The notes below the pieces were generated by a model. The model saw only the letters and a list, made by a program, of their open reading frames with translations. It was not told the origin of the DNA and did no database searches. From the NCBI GenBank assembly GCA_000687675.1, contig JHWS01000006.1:124001-188000 (forward strand): a stretch of 64,000 bases of DNA, given 5' to 3'. Source of the DNA: Lachnospiraceae bacterium NC2008. GTDB taxonomy: Bacteria > Bacillota > Clostridia > Lachnospirales > Lachnospiraceae. A program made the position numbers and the translations under genes. Position 1 is the stretch's first letter; the number at the start of each line of letters is the position of its first letter. Positions 25,987 through 33,031 of the stretch are shown here, piece by piece.

Positions 25987-26022
25987 AAAAGAACAACTAT
26001 CGTTTTAGAAGTTGTTCTTTTC
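25987..26022 (+). terminator. Rho-independent terminator
   Basis: A perfect 12-bp stem, AAAAGAACAACT/AGTTGTTCTTTT, with an 11-12-nt loop, begins 21 nt after the lipoprotein stop codon. Confidence 0.85.
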
Positions 26023-26085
26023 TAATGCAATGCACCTAAAAAGGTGTATAATTCAACATAGAAAAGTAAAAGGAAGTAGCACATT

Positions 26086-27006
26086 ATGAAGAAGATAAAG
26101 ATTTTTTCAGCAATGCTTATGGCATTAATTACTATTTTTGCTAATGTGGCTGTAGTATGTGCAGAACCACAAACTATGCCAGATGGCAGTATATTTGACC
26201 CAGAATATTATGCAGCGAACAACCCTGACGTGGTTGCTGCTTATGGAAGCGACAATCCAGAATACATGTATCAGCACTATTTAAACTATGGCAAAAAAGA
26301 AGGCCGTCTTCCTTATGCCGGTGCCGATAAAGTAACTCCGGTGGCTCCAACTGCTACAGCAACTCCTGCAGCTAGCGTGCCACGCACAACGTCAAATGAT
26401 GCTTCGGCATATTTTGCAAGAAGCGTGTTTGTAGGAGATTCTGTTATGGCCGGATACAGAAATTATCTAGCAAAGCAAAAGAGTTCTCCGGAATCTTCGG
26501 CAATATTTCTCGCGGCAGCCAGCTATTCAGCAGCTCATGCACTGAATGAAAATGATTCGCTTCATCCTATTTACAGAGGAAAAAAGCAACCAGTTTGGAA
26601 ATCAATTTCTCAGATGGATGTTGACAGAGTGTTCATAATGTTTGGAACAAATGACCTTGTGGTTAAGGATGCAGGTCCTGCTTCTGATGATGTTCTTGCT
26701 TTGGTCGATAAGATCATGGCTGCAAATCCGGGAAAAGAAATTCATATTATAAGCATGTCACCTGTATATGCAGGTACAAGCAAGGGTGCGATGAATAATC
26801 CAACCATCAATATATATAATTATCTCCTTTCTCAGGGTGCAGCCCAGAGAGGCGTTTATTATCTTGACCTGAATTCGCATCTGCTTGATTCAAATGGAAA
26901 TCTTAAGGCTGAATACTGCTCAGACCGATATGTTCATCAGACTTATACTTCATATTCGCAAGTATGGGACCCATTTTTTACAGCTTATGCAACAGGTGCC
27001 TATTAG
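26086..27006 (+). CDS. Secreted SGNH/GDSL hydrolase with surface repeat
   Basis: A signal peptide (1-~27) is followed by one ~40-residue repeat (YYAANNPDVVAAYG...HYLNYGKKEGR) of the type in the VanW protein at 4675, then a Pro/Thr/Ala linker and an SGNH domain (~105-306). The GDSVMAG Ser block, the FGTNDL Asn block and a C-terminal Asp/His pair in the YCSDRYVHQT region are visible. SGNH enzymes here would remove or add acyl groups on extracellular glycans. It begins the unit with the DUF4358, MBOAT and DHHW genes. Confidence 0.82.
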   Translation: MKKIKIFSAMLMALITIFANVAVVCAEPQTMPDGSIFDPEYYAANNPDVVAAYGSDNPEYMYQHYLNYGKKEGRLPYAGADKVTPVAPTATATPAASVPRTTSNDASAYFARSVFVGDSVMAGYRNYLAKQKSSPESSAIFLAAASYSAAHALNENDSLHPIYRGKKQPVWKSISQMDVDRVFIMFGTNDLVVKDAGPASDDVLALVDKIMAANPGKEIHIISMSPVYAGTSKGAMNNPTINIYNYLLSQGAAQRGVYYLDLNSHLLDSNGNLKAEYCSDRYVHQTYTSYSQVWDPFFTAYATGAY

Positions 27007-27040
27007 AATTTGAAAATACCAAAAAAGACAGGATAAAACT

Positions 27041-27727
27041 ATGAAAAGCAAAGTAATCAGATATAGAATTTTTGCTGGAATGGTATGTTGCCTTCTGGCT
27101 TTAAGCGGATGTAAAAAGAACCCTTCATCTTCAACAAATCAGGTAGATTCCGAGGTGGCTCCATCAGTAGTTAGTGAAGCTGCTCCCGAATCAAAAAAAG
27201 CATCGGATGATGTTAAATCTGATGACAGTACAAAAACTGCTGAAGATGCTAAAAAGAATACTGATGACAGCAAATCCGAAGATAAAATAAAAAATGAAGA
27301 GGATTCACAAGATACAGCTGGTCCAGATAAATCTAATAAAGAACCAGTAGCACTTATGGATCTTTATAATAAAATTGCAGAAAGTGTTACCCTTCCGGAA
27401 ATGTACTTTGCGGATGAGGATTTTATGCTCAATTATTATGGAATCGATGCTTCTAAACTGGAGGATTATGTTTTTGCTTCATGTGTCGATTCTACATCTA
27501 CTGATTCAATCATCCTTATCAGGCTTAAAGACGAAGCTTCTGCAGACGAAGTGGTAGATGGCCTTAACATGGTTTTGGAGCAGATGAGTGCGGAGATGGA
27601 AAACTACAACCCTGAAGCAAACGAACTGGTGAAAGCAGCCAAAGTACGTAGAAACGGAAAAAATATAGATCTCATTATTCATCAGGATCGTGAGGCAATC
27701 CTTTCGATCATAGACAGTGCCCTTTAG
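27041..27727 (+). CDS. DUF4358-type lipoprotein
   Basis: A signal with lipobox LSGC (Cys ~24) and a Ser/Asp/Lys-rich linker (~28-100) precede a compact C-terminal domain (~105-228) resembling DUF4358 (VTLPEMYFADEDFMLNYYGID...YVFASC..STSTDSIILIRLKDEASADEV). DUF4358 proteins are often encoded beside MBOAT/DHHW acyltransfer genes in Lachnospiraceae, as here. The role is unknown; membership of an extracellular acylation complex is inferred from context. Confidence 0.8.
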   Translation: MKSKVIRYRIFAGMVCCLLALSGCKKNPSSSTNQVDSEVAPSVVSEAAPESKKASDDVKSDDSTKTAEDAKKNTDDSKSEDKIKNEEDSQDTAGPDKSNKEPVALMDLYNKIAESVTLPEMYFADEDFMLNYYGIDASKLEDYVFASCVDSTSTDSIILIRLKDEASADEVVDGLNMVLEQMSAEMENYNPEANELVKAAKVRRNGKNIDLIIHQDREAILSIIDSAL

Positions 27728-27743
27728 TTAGGGAGGATTGTCT

Positions 27744-29198
27744 ATGGTCTTTTCTAGTCTCCTGTTTTTAATCTTCTTTCTGACGGCGCTGATTCTTTTT
27801 TACTTTCCAGTAGGACTGATATTCGGAAAGATAAAGTCAGAAAAAGCAGGCCGAATCGGGATTAGCATTCAAAATGCAATACTTCTGATTTTCAGTCTTT
27901 TTTTCTATGCCTGGGGAGAACCAAAATGTGTTTTTCTCCTTATTATTTCTTCACTAGTAGACTTTATTGACGGCATTCTTCTTGAAAAATTTAATGACCG
28001 TCCGACGTGTAGAAAGATTTTTCTCGGGATAGCTTTATTTATTAATATTTCACTGCTGGGTGTAATGAAATACGCCAATTTTTTTGTTGGTACTATAAAC
28101 CGAGTTGCTGGTACAGCTATTCATCTGCCTAGTATTGCGCTTCCTATTGGGATTAGTTTTTATACCTTCCAGACAACAAGCTACTCTATAGATGTTTATA
28201 GGGGAAGAGTGAAAGCGGAAAGAAACTTTTTCCGATATCTTACATATATCTCCATGTTCTCACAGCTTATCGCAGGACCTATCGTCCGTTATTCCCTTAT
28301 AAAAGAGGAACTTACTGATCGTAAGACGACGATGGATAATTTTACCAACGGTTTTAGACGGTTTCTTATAGGACTTTTCAGAAAGGTCCTAATTGCAAAC
28401 GAACTGGGAGCACTGTGGGATTACCTTAGGGGAGTTTCGGGCATCTCTGTCATGGGAGCATGGCTGGGCTTTTTAATCTTTACACTTCAGCTTTATTATG
28501 ATTTTAGTGCTTATTCGGATATGGCAATAGCCCTCGGACTGATGATGGGATTCCACTTTGATGAAAACTTTCGTTACCCACTGTCTGCCCTTTCCATTAC
28601 CGATTTCTGGAGACGCTGGCACATCTCTCTTTCCGGATGGTTTAGGGATTATGTATATATTCCACTTGGAGGAAATCGTAAAGGCAGGTTCAGGCAGCTT
28701 ATCAATCTTGGGATTGTCTGGTTCCTTACAGGATTATGGCATGGAGCCTTCTGGAACTATGTGCTCTGGGGAATATACCATGGGCTGATGCTTGTTCTTG
28801 AAAAATTCATTTGGGGAAGATTCCTTGAAAAAGCTCCAAAATTCCTGAGACATTTTTATACATTGATAATCGTAATCTTCGGATTCGGTATATTCTATTT
28901 TGAGGATATGTCCGCATTCGGATCTTACTTTACATACGCATTTGGTATGGCAGGTAACAGGGTAGTAGGCCCTGAAATACTTTGGGCACTAGGAAACTAT
29001 CTTCCAATCATTGTATTTGCGGTTATTTTCATGTTCCCGGTATTCCCGAAGATAAAAGCATATATAGGAAAACTCGGAGAAAACGGGAAGAATACTATCA
29101 CATTTATTACCGGAATGGTTTCTGTGGGACTTTTGATACTTTGTATCGCAAACCTTGTCAGAGACTCCTATAATCCATTTTTATATTTTAGGTTTTAG
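27744..29198 (+). CDS. MBOAT family O-acyltransferase (AlgI/DltB-like)
   Basis: A 484-residue multi-pass protein with the AlgI-type signatures: PIGISFYTFQ, YIPLGGNRKG, the Asn/His region ITDFWRRWHISLSGWFRDY, and the catalytic His in LTGLWHGAFWNYVLWG. MBOAT proteins move acyl groups across the membrane to extracellular glycans. The ATG at 27744 has GGGAGG 7 nt upstream; a TTG at 27738 is too close to that site. The DHHW protein follows 2 nt after the stop codon, as in alginate-type acetylation pairs. Confidence 0.93.
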   Translation: MVFSSLLFLIFFLTALILFYFPVGLIFGKIKSEKAGRIGISIQNAILLIFSLFFYAWGEPKCVFLLIISSLVDFIDGILLEKFNDRPTCRKIFLGIALFINISLLGVMKYANFFVGTINRVAGTAIHLPSIALPIGISFYTFQTTSYSIDVYRGRVKAERNFFRYLTYISMFSQLIAGPIVRYSLIKEELTDRKTTMDNFTNGFRRFLIGLFRKVLIANELGALWDYLRGVSGISVMGAWLGFLIFTLQLYYDFSAYSDMAIALGLMMGFHFDENFRYPLSALSITDFWRRWHISLSGWFRDYVYIPLGGNRKGRFRQLINLGIVWFLTGLWHGAFWNYVLWGIYHGLMLVLEKFIWGRFLEKAPKFLRHFYTLIIVIFGFGIFYFEDMSAFGSYFTYAFGMAGNRVVGPEILWALGNYLPIIVFAVIFMFPVFPKIKAYIGKLGENGKNTITFITGMVSVGLLILCIANLVRDSYNPFLYFRF

Positions 29199-29200
29199 TT

Positions 29201-30421
29201 ATGAAAAAAAACAAAGGCTACAATTTCATAAAAGACATCCCTGTTTTTATTTCTATTGCTGTACTTTTCGTGTTTGCTGTTTTATTTTTGGAGCTTCCTA
29301 TGAGAGAGTTTTCTGATAATGAAAACAGGATGCTGGCAATCTGTCCTGAACCTTCGAAGAAAAGTATTCTAGATGGAAGTTTCCAAGATTCCTTTGAAAA
29401 TTTCGTTTCAGATCAGTTTCCCATGAGAGATGAGCTTTTGGGGTTATCTGTACTGGCTTCAAGAGTCGAAGGAAAACAAAAGATAAATGACGTTATCTAT
29501 GCAAAGGAAAAGAATGGGCAGACTAGGCTGCTTGATGATTATAAAGAACCCCAAAATGAAGAAAAGTTCATTGATGCAGTGGGACGCTTGTATAATGGTG
29601 TAGAATCTGCGAACATCACAGTGATGATAGTTCCTACAGCATATCAGATTTATGAGGATGAGATGCCGCCTGTATTATTATCCCAGAAACCAGCCGGGCA
29701 GCAGGATACTTTTGAATATCTGAAAGAAGGTATCATTGCACTAGAAGGTAGTGAAAAATCAGGTGGGATAAATATTGTAGAAGGGATCACGGATTCACTT
29801 GAAGAAGGTAAAGATGCCGGATATAACATGTTCTACCGAACCGATCATCACTGGACCTTGTATGGTGCATATAGGGGATATCTTGCTCTTGCGCCATATC
29901 TTAACATTCCTGTGAATTCTGCTTTAGAAGACCAAATGACTACTGTTTCTGATAGCTTCTATGGAACTACTTGGTCAAAGGTTGTTGATTATTCAGTAGA
30001 TCCCGACACAATTGAGATATACGAAAATCTCGCTTGGGATAAAAGCCTAGTGGTATCATACGAAGATACAAAGGAGACATCTGCATCTCCTTATAACATG
30101 GACTATCTTGATAAAAAAGATAAATACTCTCTTTTCCTTAACAATCAGCATTCTCTCATAAGGATTGATAATCCAGATGCAGATCTTACAAGGACAGACG
30201 GAAATGAAAGGAAATCTATAGTAATCATAAAGGACAGCTATGCAAATAGTCTTATCCCACTTATGATTGACCAGTATGAGACTATATGGGTGTTTGACCC
30301 TAGATATTACCGCGGAAGCATTACCCAGTTCGTAAACGATCATCCGGAAGTTGAAGACGTCCTAATTCTGTATAATCTGCAGACAATGGACAATGACAGA
30401 GGTATTGGAGCAATTTACTAA
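29201..30421 (+). CDS. DHHW-motif protein (AlgX/AlgJ-like acetyltransfer partner)
   Basis: One N-terminal membrane helix (~12-32) is followed by an extracytoplasmic SGNH-like domain. The family signature YRTDHHWTLYGAY (residues ~211-223) is present, and IIKDSYANSLIPL near 345-357 is the likely Ser-containing block. DHHW proteins pair with MBOAT proteins to acetylate exported polysaccharide. Spacing to the MBOAT gene shows co-translation. The polymer modified is not known. Confidence 0.88.
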   Translation: MKKNKGYNFIKDIPVFISIAVLFVFAVLFLELPMREFSDNENRMLAICPEPSKKSILDGSFQDSFENFVSDQFPMRDELLGLSVLASRVEGKQKINDVIYAKEKNGQTRLLDDYKEPQNEEKFIDAVGRLYNGVESANITVMIVPTAYQIYEDEMPPVLLSQKPAGQQDTFEYLKEGIIALEGSEKSGGINIVEGITDSLEEGKDAGYNMFYRTDHHWTLYGAYRGYLALAPYLNIPVNSALEDQMTTVSDSFYGTTWSKVVDYSVDPDTIEIYENLAWDKSLVVSYEDTKETSASPYNMDYLDKKDKYSLFLNNQHSLIRIDNPDADLTRTDGNERKSIVIIKDSYANSLIPLMIDQYETIWVFDPRYYRGSITQFVNDHPEVEDVLILYNLQTMDNDRGIGAIY

Positions 30422-30449
30422 CTACCAAACCTCACGGAGTAATTTTGTT

Positions 30450-31340
30450 TTATTTGAGATTATCAGTTAGAAAACCATAGATAAGCTGATATGTTTCTGC
30501 TGTATAGTGGACACCATCAGCAGTATCAAAACCATGTTGCTTCATATACATATTCAAGTCCAGTATAGTACAATTGACTTCTCTCTTAATCGTATCGTTA
30601 AAGGAGTCAATATCTGCGTTAAGAACTTCATACCCGTTTTTATGCTCTTTGACTTCATCAACCGGTGCCACAGTTACGAAAATAATGCTGTAGCCATTAG
30701 CTATTAGATTATTGTAATAAGAAGCATATGATTGTACTTTATATAAATCATTCACTCCAAGCATAAAAACAATTGTTTTTGAACTATCCAATGTCTGTTT
30801 AGTAAGCCAAGAGTAACCTTCACCATTTTTAGCTTTGACATCATATCTACTATCGCTACTAATATTAGTTGTCTGATTTAATCCAACAAGTCTGCTATCT
30901 CCAACAAGAAGATATGACGAAGATTCTGTAATACTTGTATCAACATTATCTTTGCTTACTGTGTTTTCTTTAGGAACAATATTTGCATTATCATCAGAAA
31001 CAGTAATTGCATTATTATCAGAATCACTTACTGTTTTTTCATCAGGTTCACTAGCAGCATTTTCCTTGGTATCACTAATTACATCTTCATCAGGAATATT
31101 AGTTGCATTTTCATTAGGAATGCTAACTTCATTTTCATAGTCAACTGATACTTGTAAGCCATCATCGCTGATATTGTTTGACATAGATGGCTGTGCTTCT
31201 GCTTGCTGATAATCGTTATCTTTCATTACTGGTGTATCGTGCAACTTATTAATTAAAACAATAGTGCCAATAGCAAGAATCAAACCGAATAATAGTAATG
31301 CAGCAATTCCGTGATAGAAATCTTTCATTAAAATCCTCAC
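30450..31340 (-). CDS. Membrane-anchored SGNH hydrolase with Asn/Asp-rich spacer
   Basis: An N-terminal helix (~10-32) anchors a low-complexity spacer (~50-145) made of imperfect units around (N/D)(A/T)-x-(I/S)(P/S)(D/N)E, then an SGNH domain (~150-296). LVGDSRLVGL carries the Ser, FMLGVNDLY the Asn, and DGVHYTAETY the Asp/His pair. It lies convergent to the MBOAT/DHHW unit and could be the deacetylase or a second transferase for the same glycan. Only 28 nt separate the convergent stop codons. Confidence 0.82.
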   Translation of the reverse strand: MRILMKDFYHGIAALLLFGLILAIGTIVLINKLHDTPVMKDNDYQQAEAQPSMSNNISDDGLQVSVDYENEVSIPNENATNIPDEDVISDTKENAASEPDEKTVSDSDNNAITVSDDNANIVPKENTVSKDNVDTSITESSSYLLVGDSRLVGLNQTTNISSDSRYDVKAKNGEGYSWLTKQTLDSSKTIVFMLGVNDLYKVQSYASYYNNLIANGYSIIFVTVAPVDEVKEHKNGYEVLNADIDSFNDTIKREVNCTILDLNMYMKQHGFDTADGVHYTAETYQLIYGFLTDNLK

Positions 31341-31460
31341 TTTATTGTATGTTTTGAACTATGTAATCATTATAACCTCTTTTTGTCTTATGTTCCCATA
31401 TTTTGCTTGATATGAATAGGAGAAATATAAAGATACATAGTAGATTCATATGTATAATTG

Positions 31461-31488
31461 AAAAAAGTATAAAGAATTATAAAAAGGT
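31461..31488 (+). repeat. AT-rich leader repeat next to ATPase relic
   Basis: AAAAAAGTATAAAGAATTAT followed by AAAAAGGTATA matches the array in front of the intact ATPase at 21464-21557 with one substitution. Confidence 0.75.
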
Positions 31489-31613
31489 ATATGCTTATGA
31501 AAAAAATGAGAAGAACTTACAGAAGCAGATAAAGAATTGTTGCGTCTTATCAAGCCTACATATCTTTGGCACTTCCGTTTTTTTATGAATACATTAAAGA
31601 CTATGGAATGTAA
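31489..31613 (+). pseudogene. Decayed relic of the AAA ATPase gene
   Basis: This 125-nt stretch matches two separate C-terminal pieces of the 21568 gene: the region around TATGAAAAA...ACAGAAG..GATAAAGAATTG, and the last ~65 nt encoding AYISLALPFF.EYIK.YGM and the stop codon. Everything between and before is deleted, and the frame is broken. The AT-rich leader and the terminator type are kept. It marks a second copy that lost its coding core. Confidence 0.85.
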
Positions 31614-31616
31614 ATT

Positions 31617-31653
31617 AAAAGAATCCCAAGCTGCTATAGGCTGGGATTCTTTT
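31617..31653. terminator. Bidirectional terminator
   Basis: AAAAGAATCCCA pairs with TGGGATTCTTTT, T-rich on both sides. It is the equivalent of the terminator at 22631 behind the intact ATPase and now also serves the convergent nuclease gene. Confidence 0.82.
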
Positions 31654-31656
31654 ATA

Positions 31657-32622
31657 TTAAAGCATTTTTTTATACTTTGCATATTCGCTTCTAGGTATAC
31701 CTATCGACTCCATAGCCTGCTCTGGGGTAAAGCTTAAACTAGTCATAAGATTCTTAATAGAGTTAATATTAGCTTCTATTGCACCTTCGGCTCTTCCCTT
31801 TGCTAATCCCTTTGCTAATCCCTTTGCTATTCCTTTTTCTATTCCTTTTTCTTCACCTGCTGCTAGTCCTTCGGCCCTTGCCTCTTCTTTACTTACCCGT
31901 ACTTCTTCATCTATCTTTTCTTTCATTAACTCTCTAAGTGCCTGATACATATTTTTATCCTCCAAAATTCTATCATATACTTCTTTATTAGCATCTATGC
32001 TTATCCGTAAAACCGCATCAGCATTTTCCCTATCGCCTTGGTTCTCATAAAGATTCATTTCATCGACAAAATACATTGCGCTCTCTATATCTAGGTGTTG
32101 TGATAAAGCTTTTAGGCTCAGGTGATTTCTATTATCTAGTTCTTTCGAAATAATAATCTGAACTGGAAAAGGAATACTCCCATTTATATTGTATATCCCA
32201 GGAATATTACAATCAACAGCATATCCATTTTTACTCAGCCAGTTCATTAGTTTTCTAGGGAAAATATCCCTTACAAATGTCAGTGTAATCTCACTAGATT
32301 TGATTTCGTCAGCTGTTTTTCCTAAACTTTTGTATAAGCAGGCATAAGCCAGACCTTTAAAGAATTGATCTACTCCAAGATTGGCTTCTGGACTCTTATA
32401 CTCAAAAATATTATGTTTTCTAAATATACGGCCAATTTCATTAGTCAGCTGGGCATCCGTTCGCTTTTTAATGATTAACATATCCATCGATAGTGGTTTT
32501 TTGCTAAGTGGAAATTCTCGATTAAATTCAAGCAAGTCTTTCTCTAGCCTGAATTCAAGTTCTATGGCACCACAAAATCCCATGTGCCATTGCTTCTTAT
32601 TCATGTTTTCATTCATAGGCAT
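31657..32622 (-). CDS. Rpn-family PD-(D/E)XK nuclease-like protein
   Basis: The N-terminal ~110 residues have the layout of the Rpn/YhgA recombination-promoting nuclease group: an Asp-containing segment (SMDMLIIKK) and FEYKSPEANLGVDQFFK, in which E-x-K supplies catalytic residues. The C-terminus (~230-295) is Lys/Glu rich, with a run of six (E/A)KG(I/L/R)-type tetrads encoded by a 12-bp tandem repeat, then a small helical tail. GGAGG lies 5 nt before the ATG. Related Rpn proteins vary repeats of this kind, perhaps in phage defence; that role is not shown here. Confidence 0.72.
   Translation of the reverse strand: MPMNENMNKKQWHMGFCGAIELEFRLEKDLLEFNREFPLSKKPLSMDMLIIKKRTDAQLTNEIGRIFRKHNIFEYKSPEANLGVDQFFKGLAYACLYKSLGKTADEIKSSEITLTFVRDIFPRKLMNWLSKNGYAVDCNIPGIYNINGSIPFPVQIIISKELDNRNHLSLKALSQHLDIESAMYFVDEMNLYENQGDRENADAVLRISIDANKEVYDRILEDKNMYQALRELMKEKIDEEVRVSKEEARAEGLAAGEEKGIEKGIAKGLAKGLAKGRAEGAIEANINSIKNLMTSLSFTPEQAMESIGIPRSEYAKYKKML
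31792..31852. repeat. 12-bp tandem repeat inside nuclease gene
   Basis: Five 12-bp units (AATCCCTTTGCT and ATTCCTTTTTCT types on the plus strand) encode the KG-tetrad run of the Rpn-like protein. Unit number can change without frameshift. Confidence 0.85.
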
Positions 32623-33031
32623 CTTAACCTCCTTTACGCCACAGGAGCTAGTTGCCTATAAAAAACTCCTGTTTATTTCTGTTGATAATGTGAATTAAGC
32701 AGGAATTTCTGAATTAGAATCTTAGATTATACGGAATGTATAGAATAATTTAGAATTAATCTGCTTGAGAAGAAGATAACATGTTCATAAAAAAATGACA
32801 AGAAGAAAAAGTTTTTCCTTAATTCTAGTATGGATAGCTGAATGGGAAGATACAAATAGATGAAACTCTTTGAAAACTTCGAATAAAAAGCACAAAAGAA
32901 AGCCTTAATTTTATACAATTCTTCCCATGATTTAAGGGATATAAGCCTTTTAATCTTGGTTAATTTGCAGTATAATAGTAGCACTTGGTTATTATGACAA
33001 GTAGGAAAAGGAATAAAACGGAGGAAGAACA
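32623..33031. promoter_or_regulatory. Intergenic region between nuclease and glgP
   Basis: No gene is seen in these 409 bases. An inverted repeat ACAGGAG/CTCCTGT (32641-32672) sits in the leader of the leftward nuclease gene. A -10 box TATAAT (32971-32976), with only a weak -35-like TTTTAA 17 nt upstream, precedes glgP by ~55 nt. The rest is AT-rich without clear structure. Confidence 0.5.
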
